Assembly (NCBI RefSeq): GCF_032586235.1
Contig: NZ_JAWHTD010000030.1
Coordinates: 1 to 52,504 of the forward strand
Reading direction: 5' to 3'
Source: Aestuariicoccus sp032586235
GTDB taxonomy: Bacteria > Pseudomonadota > Alphaproteobacteria > Rhodobacterales > Rhodobacteraceae
DNA: 52,504 nucleotides
The position numbers were made by a program, and so were the translations under genes. Below, in pieces: positions 41,873 to 50,481 of this stretch. Each line of letters begins with the position of its first letter. Position 1 is the first letter of the stretch. The notes beneath the pieces were generated by a model, which was not told the origin of the DNA, searched no databases, and saw only the letters and a list, made by a program, of their open reading frames with translations.

Positions 41873-42318
41873 TGGGAGGCCCCCCATTTGCCGCGCAGAC
41901 GAGCGACCAGCTGGTCGCGGGTCTGGCGGTAGGCGTTGAGTTTCTGTTCGCGCGTCTCGCCGATCCCGGTCGGGTCCATGATCGGCCAGTATTCCACGGT
42001 GAGGTGATAAAAGCGGGTGAGTTCGAGTGCGGCGCGCTGCGAGGCGGGCGACAGGGCGACGATCAGATCGAAGCCCGACAGCGCCTCGCCCATCTGTTCA
42101 AGCTCTTCGAAGCTGCGTGCGCGGTGGCGCGACAGCTCGATCCCGATCTCGGCGCAGACGGCGATGGCGAAGCCGTCGATCTCGAGATCGTTCACGACGC
42201 CCACGGATTGCACATAGGTGTCGAAGCCGTAGAGCTGTTTCATGATTCCTTCGGCCATGGGCGAGCGGACGGCGTTGTGATCGCAGCAGAAAAGGACCGA
42301 CTGAGGCAGGTCAGCCAC
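41869..42318 (-). CDS. Low-molecular-weight phosphatase family protein
   Basis: The protein has 149 residues. The P-loop Cys12-x5-Arg18 is visible in FCCDHNAVRSPMAEG, and the general-acid aspartate lies in WPIMDPTG. Relatives are protein-tyrosine phosphatases or thioredoxin-type arsenate reductases. The double Cys at 11-12 does not decide between them. It is a member of the family-typical hisD/UPF0262/infA neighbourhood. Confidence 0.9.
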   Translation of the reverse strand: MADLPQSVLFCCDHNAVRSPMAEGIMKQLYGFDTYVQSVGVVNDLEIDGFAIAVCAEIGIELSRHRARSFEELEQMGEALSGFDLIVALSPASQRAALELTRFYHLTVEYWPIMDPTGIGETREQKLNAYRQTRDQLVARLRGKWGASQ

Positions 42319-42320
42319 GC

Positions 42321-42800
42321 TCAGCCCCCGAAATGCAGCACGCAGATCAGCGTGAAGAGCCGGCGCGCGGTGGCGTCGTCGACCTCGGCCTTGCCGTCGA
42401 GCCGTTCCTGCAGGATGCGCGCGCCCTCGTTGTGGATGCCGCGCCGGGCCATGTCGATGGTTTCGATCTGGCTGGGCGGCAGCGTCTTGACCGCTTCGAA
42501 ATAGGATTTGCAGATCTGGAAGTAATCCTTGACCACCTGGCGGAAGGGCGACAGCGACAGGTGGAATTCCGCCGCCTTTTCGTCCTGCGCGGTGGTGATA
42601 TCGAAGACCAGCCGCTTTTCCCGGATCGACAGGGCGACGTTGTAGGGCCCCTCGGGCACCGGGCGGTCGGGCTTGGCAGGAAGGACGAAGGTGTTGTCCT
42701 CCATCAGGTCGAACATCGCCACACGGCGTTCCTGTTCGATCTCGGGCGTGGGCGGCGGCAGATTGGCGTCGTCCAGTTCGATATGGGCAATTCTGGTCAT
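42321..42800 (-). CDS. UPF0262 family protein
   Basis: The protein has 159 residues. IAHIELDDANLPPPTPEIEQ, ERRVAMFDLMEDNTF, YNVALSIREKRLVFDI and LSLSPFRQVVKDYFQICKSY are conserved across alphaproteobacterial UPF0262 proteins. No function is known. ATG 42,800 fits the family start. It is followed at 2 bp by the phosphatase gene. Confidence 0.9.
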   Translation of the reverse strand: MTRIAHIELDDANLPPPTPEIEQERRVAMFDLMEDNTFVLPAKPDRPVPEGPYNVALSIREKRLVFDITTAQDEKAAEFHLSLSPFRQVVKDYFQICKSYFEAVKTLPPSQIETIDMARRGIHNEGARILQERLDGKAEVDDATARRLFTLICVLHFGG

Positions 42801-42961
42801 GGGCGTCGATCCGCGGGCGGTTTCCCTAGGCGTACTGCAACTGCGCACCCGCCACAATCGGGCTTTCGTCCTGCACAGGTAGCACAACCATTGGGCGTTC
42901 AATCTTTACGGTATCCGTGATACGGTCGATCTCGTTAGATATGCATTTCAAGGGGAATTTC

Positions 42962-44140
42962 ATGACCCGCCGCGCCATTCTTCTCGTCCCGAGCTTAACC
43001 CGCCGCGAACAGCTGGCCGCGCGCGATCAGTTGGTCCAGTCGCTGCTGCATTACACCGATGGATGGGAAAGTTCGGCCGCGGATTCCGACGACAGCAGCG
43101 GGATGAACGTGACCACCGTGACCGCGAAAGGGCGGCAGGGGGAAGGTGAGGTGGTGCTCGATCTTTACGAGGCATACTGGGCCGACCTGGTGCCGGACCG
43201 AAGCGGGGAATCGCCCTGGCAGCGCTTTAGCCGTGGTTTCACATTGGTGACCTACTGGATGACGGGCGGGCTGATGAAGGCGCTCTTGCGCGGCGAATTC
43301 CCGGTCCGCACCATGGTGGCGATGATCATCGCCGGTCTGTCGCTGATCATCTGGTACGCCATTGTCGTGGTGGTGCTGCTGAAATCCGTCGCCGCGGGCG
43401 ACGCCGAGTTGCCGAAGGCGATCACGAACCTGACCGACCTTCTGGGGATCACCGGACCCTTCACGGAGTGGGCAAAGCAGATCAACGACTGGCCGGTGAG
43501 CGTGTTTCTGGCCGGGCTTCTGACTCTGGGGCGGTTCGAGGGGATTTCCAACATATCGGCCTTCACCAAGGCCTATCTGCGCGACGACCCGATGGGCGAG
43601 GACCAGATGGGGGTGCGCGCGAAAGCCCGAAAAAGGGTGCTGGCGCTGCTCGATCACGTGCATGGACGGAGCGGCGATGTGGCCTATGACGAGGTCTACG
43701 TCGTGGCGCACTCGCTCGGCGGCGCGATTGCGATCGACGCTCTTGCGGAATACGGCCAGCGTCTGGCGGGGACGACGCTGATCACCTGGGGGACGGCCAT
43801 AGGGACGCTCGCCCAGCGCGAGCCGCTGATCGAAGCCGAAATCCGCAAGTTCTATACCGCGCCCACCCGGATCCGGAACTGGGTGGACGTGGTGTTTCCG
43901 AACGATTTCATGGGCTCCAAGGTCCCCATTCCGATCGAGGAACGTCACGGGCTGATCGAACGGCCGCGGCTGAAACGGATCTTTCCCGACACCGTGTCCC
44001 CGCGCATTCCGCGCGGGTTGCTCTTCCGTCTGAGCGAGGTTCACAACGGGTATTACCGCAGCGAAGAAGCCATTCTGATGCTGGTCAAACCCGCGGCGGA
44101 CTTGCCACAGCCGGTCACCGACGCACCGGCGGACGGGTGA
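42962..44140 (+). CDS. Alpha/beta-hydrolase-like protein with an internal membrane segment
   Basis: The protein has 392 residues. A nucleophile elbow is present: Ser251 in VVAHSLGGAIAID (A-H-S-L-G-G). Hydrophobic stretches occur at ~117-141 (MVAMIIAGLSLIIWYAIVV) and weakly at ~178-190, so it is probably membrane-attached. The N-terminal RRAILLVPSL could be the first strand of the hydrolase fold, with the membrane part inserted before the catalytic core. The substrate is unknown and may be a lipid or ester. AGGGGA precedes the ATG. It sits between UPF0262 and hisD, where from memory no such gene is usual. Confidence 0.75.
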   Translation: MTRRAILLVPSLTRREQLAARDQLVQSLLHYTDGWESSAADSDDSSGMNVTTVTAKGRQGEGEVVLDLYEAYWADLVPDRSGESPWQRFSRGFTLVTYWMTGGLMKALLRGEFPVRTMVAMIIAGLSLIIWYAIVVVVLLKSVAAGDAELPKAITNLTDLLGITGPFTEWAKQINDWPVSVFLAGLLTLGRFEGISNISAFTKAYLRDDPMGEDQMGVRAKARKRVLALLDHVHGRSGDVAYDEVYVVAHSLGGAIAIDALAEYGQRLAGTTLITWGTAIGTLAQREPLIEAEIRKFYTAPTRIRNWVDVVFPNDFMGSKVPIPIEERHGLIERPRLKRIFPDTVSPRIPRGLLFRLSEVHNGYYRSEEAILMLVKPAADLPQPVTDAPADG

Positions 44141-44142
44141 GG

Positions 44143-44190
44143 CCGTTTTCTTGCAAAGAAAACGGACCGGAAATTTGGTTAAATTTCCGG
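44143..44190. terminator. Two adjacent perfect hairpins between convergent genes
   Basis: Hairpin 1: CCGTTTTCTT/AAGAAAACGG with a 3-base loop (44,143-44,165). Hairpin 2: CCGGAAATTT/AAATTTCCGG with loop GGTT (44,167-44,190). They separate the 3' ends of the hydrolase gene (+) and hisD (-). The A/T-rich stems supply T-tracts in both directions, as in bidirectional terminators. Confidence 0.8.
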
Positions 44191-44201
44191 GCGCAGGGGG
44201 G

Positions 44202-45503
44202 TCAGCCGTTCAGCTTGTCCAGCCGCGCGGTGACGCTCAGCCCATGCGCCTCGAGGCTTTCGGAACGGGCCAGCGTTTCGGCGGCGGGGCCGATGGCGCG
44301 CAAGGCTTGGGGCGTCATGCGCGCGAGCGTGGTGCGTTTCAGGAAGTCCAGCACCGAGAGGCCCGAGGAAAACCGCGCCGACCGCGCGGTGGGCAACACG
44401 TGGTTGGGCCCCCCGACATAGTCGCCGATGGCCTCGGGCGTCCATTGGCCCAGAAAGATCGCGCCCGCATGTGTGATCTTTTCCGATAGCGCGCCTGGGT
44501 CGGCGACGCAGAGCTCCAGGTGCTCCGGCGCGATGCGGTCGGTGAGTGCCGCCGCCTGATCCAGGTCACCCACGGTGACGATTGCGCCGAAGTCGCGCCA
44601 GCTGGCCCCGGCGATCTTGCGCCGTTCCAGCGTCTCCAGCCGCTTGTCGACCGCCTGCGCGACCTTTGCGCCGAATTCGGCATCGGTCGTGATCAGGATC
44701 GATTGCGCGCTTTCGTCGTGTTCGGCCTGGCTCAAAAGGTCGAGCGCGATCCAGTCGGGATCGTTGTCGCCATCGGCGATCACCAGGATCTCGGACGGCC
44801 CGGCGATCATGTCGATGCCCACCTTGCCGAAGACCCGGCGTTTGGCTGCCGCCACGAATGCGTTGCCCGGCCCGGTGATCTTGTCCACCGGCGCGACGGT
44901 TTCGGTGCCGTAGGCCAGCGCCGCCACCGCCTGCGCGCCGCCGATGCGATAGATCTCGTCCACCCCTGCAATCTGCGCCGCCAGCAGGACCAGCGGGTTG
45001 ACGACGCCGTCGGGCGTCGGAACCGTGATCGCCAGACGGGGCACCCCGGCCACCTTGGCCGGCACCGCGTTCATCAGAACGCTGGAGGGGTAGCTCGCCA
45101 GCCCGCCGGGCACGTAAAGGCCCGCCGCCGAGACCGGCGTCCAGCGCCAGCCCAGCGTCGCGCCGTCGGGGTCGGTCCATTCGGCGTCGTCGGGCATCTG
45201 GCGCACGTGATAGGCGCGGATGCGTTGGGCGGCCTGTTCCAGCGCCTGACGCTCGGCCTCGGGCACACGCGCCACCTCGGCCGCGATCTCGTCGGGGGTA
45301 AAGCGCAGCCGGTCGGCGGTCAGCGTCAGCCGGTCGAACCGCGCTGTCAGCTCCAGCACGGCGGCGTCGCCGCGCGCGCGCACATCCGCGATGATGCCCG
45401 CCACGACGTCGTCCACATCCGTGCTTTCCTCGCGCTTGGCCGACAGCAGCACGGCGAAGGCGGTCTCGAAACCGGGGTCGGCGGCATTCAGGAAGACAGG
45501 CAT
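44202..45503 (-). CDS. hisD: Histidinol dehydrogenase
   Basis: The protein has 433 residues. GLYVPGGLASYPSSVLMNAV, IYRIGGAQAVAALAYGTETV, VDKITGPGNAFVAAAKR, the catalytic-zinc region DLLSQAEHDESAQSIL and APEHLELCV are all present. It catalyses the last two oxidations from L-histidinol to L-histidine. Gene order with UPF0262 and DUF2948-murA matches Rhodobacteraceae. Confidence 0.98.
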   Translation of the reverse strand: MPVFLNAADPGFETAFAVLLSAKREESTDVDDVVAGIIADVRARGDAAVLELTARFDRLTLTADRLRFTPDEIAAEVARVPEAERQALEQAAQRIRAYHVRQMPDDAEWTDPDGATLGWRWTPVSAAGLYVPGGLASYPSSVLMNAVPAKVAGVPRLAITVPTPDGVVNPLVLLAAQIAGVDEIYRIGGAQAVAALAYGTETVAPVDKITGPGNAFVAAAKRRVFGKVGIDMIAGPSEILVIADGDNDPDWIALDLLSQAEHDESAQSILITTDAEFGAKVAQAVDKRLETLERRKIAGASWRDFGAIVTVGDLDQAAALTDRIAPEHLELCVADPGALSEKITHAGAIFLGQWTPEAIGDYVGGPNHVLPTARSARFSSGLSVLDFLKRTTLARMTPQALRAIGPAAETLARSESLEAHGLSVTARLDKLNG

Positions 45504-45620
45504 CGGCAGAATCCTTGCAGCGTTTCGCCCGCCTCTTATCGCGCGGGCGCGCCGGTCTCAAGCCAAGGCCGCTTGCCCCCGCCCCGCGCATCCCGCATGG
45601 TTTCGGTAAAAGGACAGGAC

Positions 45621-48600
45621 ATGACGCTGCGCTTCTTCTCGGACCGGAACCGGCCGGTGCATCTGGGCCCCTATGCGCTTGAGCGGCTGCGGCGCGGGCC
45701 GATGCCCGACCTGGGCGCGGTGCCGCCGTTCCGGCCGCTGAGCTTCGAGCGCCCCGACCACCCGGAAAGCATCGTCAACGCCATGGCCGGCCATCAGGCG
45801 ATGATGGATGCGATCCGCGACGGGCTGGTGAACAAGGGGCGGTCGGACATCCCGGACGACCATCAGGAGCGCGCCAACCACCTGAAATCCTTCGTCTATT
45901 TCTCGGACGCCTCTATGGCGGGCTGCGGCCCCCTGCCCGGCGCGTCGCGGCTGGCGGCGCCGGTGCTCAATCCCGGGATCGACGCGCTGGCGCGTGATCT
46001 GAGGACCCGGCAGACCAAGACGCTGGCCTCGGGGATCGACATGATCATGGCCGATCTGAGAGAGTCGATGGAGGCCCCGCCCTCGTCCATCGCCACCCAT
46101 GCGCATGTCATCGTGTTTCTTTACGAATATCCGCGCGATCCCGACCTGTCCGAGCCCGGCTATGACTGGATCCGCGACGCCCAGGCCGAGCGCGCGGCGC
46201 TGCGCGCCACCGAGACCGCCGTCGTCATCGCCAATTACATCCGCCTGCTGGGCTGGGACGCCAAGGCGCATTCGGCCAGTTCCAGCGATCTCGACCTCAA
46301 CCAACTGGCGGTCGCGGCGGGGCTGGCGACGGTCGAGGACGGCGCGTTGATCGCACCCTGGGTCGGGCCGCGCTTTGGGGTGGCGGCGGTGTCGACCCCG
46401 CTCGAGATGGCCCACGACCGCCCGCTGCGCCCGATGGCCGAACAGCCGTGGTCGCCGCTGCGCGGCCCGTCGTGGTGGCTGGGCACCGCGTCGGCCAAAT
46501 CCGCCCGCACGCAAGACCCCTTTGCCAAGCGCCGCTTTGCCGACGGTCCGCATCCATTCGAGACGCTGAAACGGGTCGAGCGGCCCACCACCTTCATCGA
46601 CGAGCCCAACGTGCCGCGCGTGCCCAAGCGCACGGACATGTTCGCGCGCGCACAGTTCGGCGACATGGGCAAGGCGCTGCAGGAGGGCGCGAAGGGCGGG
46701 CATTACGCGCGCAAGGCCGCGCCGTCGATGGCGCAGCGCCGGGCGCTCGGGGCGTTCGTGCTGTTGCAGGACGGGGACGGTGCGCCAAAGGCGCACCCTA
46801 CGGATGCCGCCAGCGCCGCCGCGAACATCAAGGCGGCAAGCTATTTCCTCGGCGTCGACGCGGTGGGGATCAGCCGTTGCCCGGACTGGACCTGGTACAG
46901 CCACGACGCCACCGGCGCAGCCATAGACCCGCCCCACGACCAGGCGATCAGCATGATCGTCGACCAGGGGTTCGAGACGATGGAAGGCGCGTCGGGCGAC
47001 GACTGGATCAGCGTCGCGCAATCCATGCGCGCCTACCTGCGGTTTTCGCTCTTGGGCGGGGTGATCGCGGCGCAGATCCGCGCAATGGGCTATTCGGCCA
47101 AGGCGCATAGCGTGATGGATGGCGAGGTGCTGCAACCGCCTTTGCTGCTGCTCAGCGGGCTGGGCGAGGTCAGCCGCATCGGCGAGGTCATCCTGAACCC
47201 CTTCCTGGGACCGCGGCTGAAATCCGGCGTCGTGACCACCGACATGCCGCTGGCGCATGACCGGCCCATCGACTTTGGCCTGCAGGCCTTTTGCGAGGCC
47301 TGCAACAAATGCGCCCGCGAATGCCCTTCGGGGGCGATCACCGCCGGGCCCAAGCTGATGTTCAACGGCTACGAGATCTGGAAATCCGACAGCCAGAAAT
47401 GCGCCACCTACCGCATCACCACCGAAGGCGGGGCGATGTGCGGGCGCTGTATGAAGACCTGCCCGTGGAACCTGGAAGGCGTGTTCGCCGAGGCCCCGTT
47501 CCGATGGGCGGCGATGCACATGCCCGGCGCCGCGCCGCTGCTGGCGCGGCTCGACGACGCGGCGAACCGGGGCAGCCTGAACCCGGTCAAAAAATGGTGG
47601 TGGGATCTGGAGCTGCAGGAGGACGGGGCCTATCGCCCGACCGACAAGCCCGTGAACGCGCGCGGGCTGCAAAAGGACCTCGACCTGCGCTACGAGGATC
47701 AGACCCTTGCCGTCTACCCCGCCCCGCTGGCCCCGCATCCGCATCCCTACCCCTATCCGATGGACCGCGAGGCGGGGATCGAGGCCTATCAGGCGCTGGT
47801 CACCGCCGAGGAATACCAGCGTCGGCTGGCGGCCGGCGACACGTCTGTCCTGCACCGCTACACCAACGACGCCGACAGCCCGGTGATCCGGCTCGAGGTG
47901 ACCAAGGCCGAAGCCATGGCCGAGGGCGTCACGAAATACGAATTCCGCGCGCCGGATGGCGGCGATCTGCCGGAATGGCAGGCGGGTGCGCATCTCGACA
48001 TCGTGGTCGCGCCGGAGTTTCTGCGGCAGTATTCCATGTCGGGCGATCCCGCCGACCGCTCGACCTATCAGATTGCCGTGCTGCGCGAGGACATGGGGCG
48101 CGGCGGATCGAAGCTTTTGCATCGGATTTTCACGCCGGGACGCAAGGTCTTCGTCTCGAAACCCATCAACCAATTCCCGCTGATCGAGGACGCGGCGTTC
48201 AGCCTGCTGATGGGCGGGGGCATCGGCATCACGCCGATGATCGCCATGGCGCACCGGCTGCACGCGCTGAACCGGCCCTTTGCGCTGCGTTATTCGGTGC
48301 CGAACCGCGCCAGGGCCGGGTTTCTGGACGATCTGGCCGCAATGCCCTGGGCCGACAACGTGCATCTGCACGTGTCGGACGAAGGCACGCGCTGCGATCT
48401 GGCCGCCGTCATGGCCGGGCATCGCGACGGATGGCATGTCTACACCTGCGGGCCGGACCGCTACATGCAGGCGGTGATCGAGGCCGCCGAAGCCGCGGGC
48501 TTCCCCGACGACGCCCGGCATCTGGAATATTTCTCGGTGCCCGAGGTGCCGGAATATGAAAACCACCCCTTCACGCTGCGGCTGAAGGACGGGCGCGAGA

Positions 48601-48827
48601 TCGCGGTCGGGGCGGATGAGACCGCCACCGATGCGCTGGCGCGCGCCGGGGTTCATGTGGATGTGAAATGCAGCGACGGCATCTGCGGGGTCTGCCAGTG
48701 CGGGCTGATCTCGGGCGAGGCCGAGCACCGCGATTTCGTGCTCTCGCGCCGCCAGCGCGAGAGCCGCATCATCCTCTGCCAATCCCGCGCCGCGGAACCG
48801 GGGGGTGTGCTGGAGATCGACCTCTAG
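45621..48827 (+). CDS. Self-sufficient reductive dehalogenase (RdhA-like corrinoid/Fe-S domain fused to reductase)
   Basis: The protein has 1068 residues. Residues ~40-260 resemble a degenerate duplicate of the B12-binding domain. Residues ~390-550 are the active corrinoid domain. Two ferredoxin clusters follow: CEACNKCARECP (558-568), then Cys607, Cys610 and Cys614 (CGRCMKTCPW). The C-terminal ~330 residues form a phthalate-dioxygenase-reductase-like unit: R802-x-Y-S (flavin), MGGGIGITP (864, NAD(P)H) and plant-type [2Fe-2S] Cys1017/1022/1025/1053. Ser468, Tyr472, Lys534 and Arg598 sit exactly 46 residues after NpRdhA Ser422, Tyr426, Lys488 and Arg552 as I recall them. No Tat signal or RdhB anchor is seen, so this is a soluble catabolic type like BhbA. 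It probably removes halogens from halophenols using NAD(P)H. ATG 45,621 follows AGGACAGGAC. Confidence 0.88.
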   Translation: MTLRFFSDRNRPVHLGPYALERLRRGPMPDLGAVPPFRPLSFERPDHPESIVNAMAGHQAMMDAIRDGLVNKGRSDIPDDHQERANHLKSFVYFSDASMAGCGPLPGASRLAAPVLNPGIDALARDLRTRQTKTLASGIDMIMADLRESMEAPPSSIATHAHVIVFLYEYPRDPDLSEPGYDWIRDAQAERAALRATETAVVIANYIRLLGWDAKAHSASSSDLDLNQLAVAAGLATVEDGALIAPWVGPRFGVAAVSTPLEMAHDRPLRPMAEQPWSPLRGPSWWLGTASAKSARTQDPFAKRRFADGPHPFETLKRVERPTTFIDEPNVPRVPKRTDMFARAQFGDMGKALQEGAKGGHYARKAAPSMAQRRALGAFVLLQDGDGAPKAHPTDAASAAANIKAASYFLGVDAVGISRCPDWTWYSHDATGAAIDPPHDQAISMIVDQGFETMEGASGDDWISVAQSMRAYLRFSLLGGVIAAQIRAMGYSAKAHSVMDGEVLQPPLLLLSGLGEVSRIGEVILNPFLGPRLKSGVVTTDMPLAHDRPIDFGLQAFCEACNKCARECPSGAITAGPKLMFNGYEIWKSDSQKCATYRITTEGGAMCGRCMKTCPWNLEGVFAEAPFRWAAMHMPGAAPLLARLDDAANRGSLNPVKKWWWDLELQEDGAYRPTDKPVNARGLQKDLDLRYEDQTLAVYPAPLAPHPHPYPYPMDREAGIEAYQALVTAEEYQRRLAAGDTSVLHRYTNDADSPVIRLEVTKAEAMAEGVTKYEFRAPDGGDLPEWQAGAHLDIVVAPEFLRQYSMSGDPADRSTYQIAVLREDMGRGGSKLLHRIFTPGRKVFVSKPINQFPLIEDAAFSLLMGGGIGITPMIAMAHRLHALNRPFALRYSVPNRARAGFLDDLAAMPWADNVHLHVSDEGTRCDLAAVMAGHRDGWHVYTCGPDRYMQAVIEAAEAAGFPDDARHLEYFSVPEVPEYENHPFTLRLKDGREIAVGADETATDALARAGVHVDVKCSDGICGVCQCGLISGEAEHRDFVLSRRQRESRIILCQSRAAEPGGVLEIDL

Positions 48828-48846
48828 AGCGCCCCAGCCCTGCCGG

Positions 48847-48900
48847 TCAGCCCAGCAGGCTGATGTGATGCTTTTTCAGGAATTCCCAAAGCTTCTCCAT
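48847..48900 (-). other. 17-codon micro-ORF in frame after a stop codon
   Basis: It reads MEKLWEFLKKHHISLLG and then TGA. It lies in the same frame as the unknown gene at 48,907-49,841, three codons after that gene's TAA. It could be an independent tiny amphipathic peptide, or the original C-terminus of that gene cut off by a nonsense mutation. No dedicated strong ribosome site is seen. Confidence 0.35.
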
Positions 48901-48906
48901 CTCATA

Positions 48907-49841
48907 TTACACGATGTTCTCGCCCGCGTCGAACGGAGAGCCGTCGAAATGCCGCGGATCGGTGCCGGGGCCGTCGGGGCTGCCGTGGTCGGTGTCGATG
49001 GAGTGACGCCAATATTCCGCGTGGTTGCGCCATTCCTCACCGTCCACGACCTGCGGCGCGGTGAACCAGACGTTCCATGACAAGAGATTGCCCTGCCGCA
49101 GGATGTTGCCCTTGGCCAGGTTGAAGATATCCATGATCATCGCGTTGAAATCGTTCACGATCTCGCTGTCGTGCGGAATGATCCCGCCGATCTCGACCTC
49201 GACATTGGCGACGTCCCAGGCCACGTCGTAATGCAGCGCGAAATCCGGGTTCTTGAAGAGATCCGACACCCCGGACCGCACCGGAAAGATCAGCTGATCC
49301 GGTTCGCCCCGATGATGGGTCTGGATGGCGATGGCGTTGGCCTTGCAATCGGGAAAGGGCAGCCCCGTGGCGTCGAGCGCCTTCCACAAAAGCTTGACCA
49401 GTCCTTTTCCTTGGCGCTGGGGCTGAACCAGACCTTGCCCTGAACGGACATGTCCGCCGCCATGGTCTTGGTGTTCTCGTCCACCCAGCCGCGCTGGCCG
49501 GTGACCGTGACCTCGACGTTCAGCACCCCGAAACTGGGCGAATAAGCCCCCTGCTGCGGGCAGATGATGGAATAGACGCGGCCCTCGTTCGTATAACCGA
49601 TGCGCGAGATATCGGGCGCGAACATCTGATAACAGCGCGTGTCTTCGTCGCCCGGCACCGTCTGCCAGCTGAATTCCGGCCAGAGCACATCCTGGCACCG
49701 GTCGAGCTTGTCGATATTGGCCATGTTGTCCAGCATCGGCAGCGAGGACAGGTCCGGGTCGGGATAGGCGAAGGCCGGGTTCGACTGGGCAAAGCCGCCC
49801 ACCCATCCGGGCGCGGGCGTTGTGTTGGGAGCTGAGGTCAT
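48907..49841 (-). pseudogene. Unknown gene with a frameshift
   Basis: Two overlapping frames together make one coherent protein of ~310 residues. From ATG 49,841 (MTSAPNTTPAPGW, with AAGGAAATCTA upstream) it reads sensibly through WPEFSWQTVPGDEDTR, VYSIICPQQGAYSPSFGVLN and KVWFSPSAKEK. At about 49,401-49,412 the sense moves by -1 into another frame (GLVKLLWKALDATGLPFPDC, HYDVAWDVANVEVEIGG, LLSWNVWFTAPQVVDGEEW). No family was recognised. A one-base indel, an assembly error at CCTTTTCC, or programmed slippage could explain it. I favour the first two. It is convergent with the dehalogenase gene. Confidence 0.65.
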
Positions 49842-49904
49842 TAGATTTCCTTGTGCAATCAAAGAATTGAAAAAAAAGGCAAAAATCGTAACTTCACGCA
49901 AATT

Positions 49905-49937
49905 CCGCTTGCCGTGCGGCATGGCGCGGGCAAGCGG
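49905..49937. promoter_or_regulatory. Hairpin in the gap between DUF2948 and the frameshifted gene
   Basis: The 9-bp arms CCGCTTGCC (49,905-49,913) and GGCAAGCGG (49,929-49,937) are perfect. It could end transcription coming from murA-DUF2948 or act in the leader of the downstream gene. Orientation cannot be decided. Confidence 0.4.
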
Positions 49938-50001
49938 ATCCGCAGGGTAGCACAGGAACCTCAGTCTCTCTATACGTGTTTTTTACGAGCGGCGCTCAAT
50001 C

Positions 50002-50481
50002 CTAATCCGGATGCCGAGGGGCCTTGCCCGACACCGCTGCATAGGGCCGCGTCACATCGCGCAAAGCGACCTCGAGCGCCTCGACCTGGGCGCGGATTGC
50101 CCCGTCGCCCGCCAGCGTCAGCACCACATAGCCTTCGGCATCCTCGCCCGGCTCGAAGGTCAGGCTGAGCACCGAAAGGATCGTGTCCTTGTCGGAGCGG
50201 TCCACCCCCTGGCTGGCCACGCCCAGCACGTTCTCGATCACCAGGAGCGATTGCACCCGCTCGGGCCTGCGCCCCCGCGCTTCGGCGTTGGGCGCATCTT
50301 CCCAGCGCATACGATTCACCAGGAACCCCAGCCGCCGTTTGCGCGCGGACCAGGTCATTTCGGTGATCGGAAAGACCGCGTCCTGCACCAGCGCCGAGAG
50401 CACCGACAGATCGTCCGGGTCCATCGCCACCAGCTGCAAGGGCCGCTCGGCCCCGTCCTCGAACCGCGCGTCCTGGGTCAT
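50002..50481 (-). CDS. DUF2948 family protein
   Basis: The protein has 159 residues. PLQLVAMDPDDLSVLSALVQ, DAVFPITEMTWSARKRRLGF and LVNRMRWEDAPN are conserved in alphaproteobacterial DUF2948 proteins. ILSVLSLTFEPGEDAEGYVV continues the beta fold. The function is unknown. Its ATG overlaps the murA stop by 4 bp. From memory hisD usually follows directly, but here the dehalogenase and another gene intervene. Confidence 0.9.
   Translation of the reverse strand: MTQDARFEDGAERPLQLVAMDPDDLSVLSALVQDAVFPITEMTWSARKRRLGFLVNRMRWEDAPNAEARGRRPERVQSLLVIENVLGVASQGVDRSDKDTILSVLSLTFEPGEDAEGYVVLTLAGDGAIRAQVEALEVALRDVTRPYAAVSGKAPRHPD

Noticed and set aside
44520..45620. N-terminal extension of the dehalogenase frame
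   Set aside because: The open frame runs back over hisD on the other strand, but the ATG at 45,621 has a good ribosome site and the extension has no dehalogenase-like sequence.
45504..45620. Possible cobalamin riboswitch ahead of the dehalogenase
   Set aside because: The gap is only 117 bp and shows no B12-box-like sequence. The CGCCCGC/GCGGGCG pairing is weak evidence in this GC context.
45558..48782. A 1074-residue open frame on the minus strand
   Set aside because: It is the mirror of the dehalogenase gene in high-GC DNA. It has no domain features and is rich in Arg, His and Gln, whereas the plus strand has exact cofactor motifs.
49401..49412. Programmed -1 frameshift in the unknown gene
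   Set aside because: The site AAG-GAA-AAG does not fit the X-XXY-YYZ slippery pattern and no strong downstream stem was seen. An indel or assembly error is simpler.
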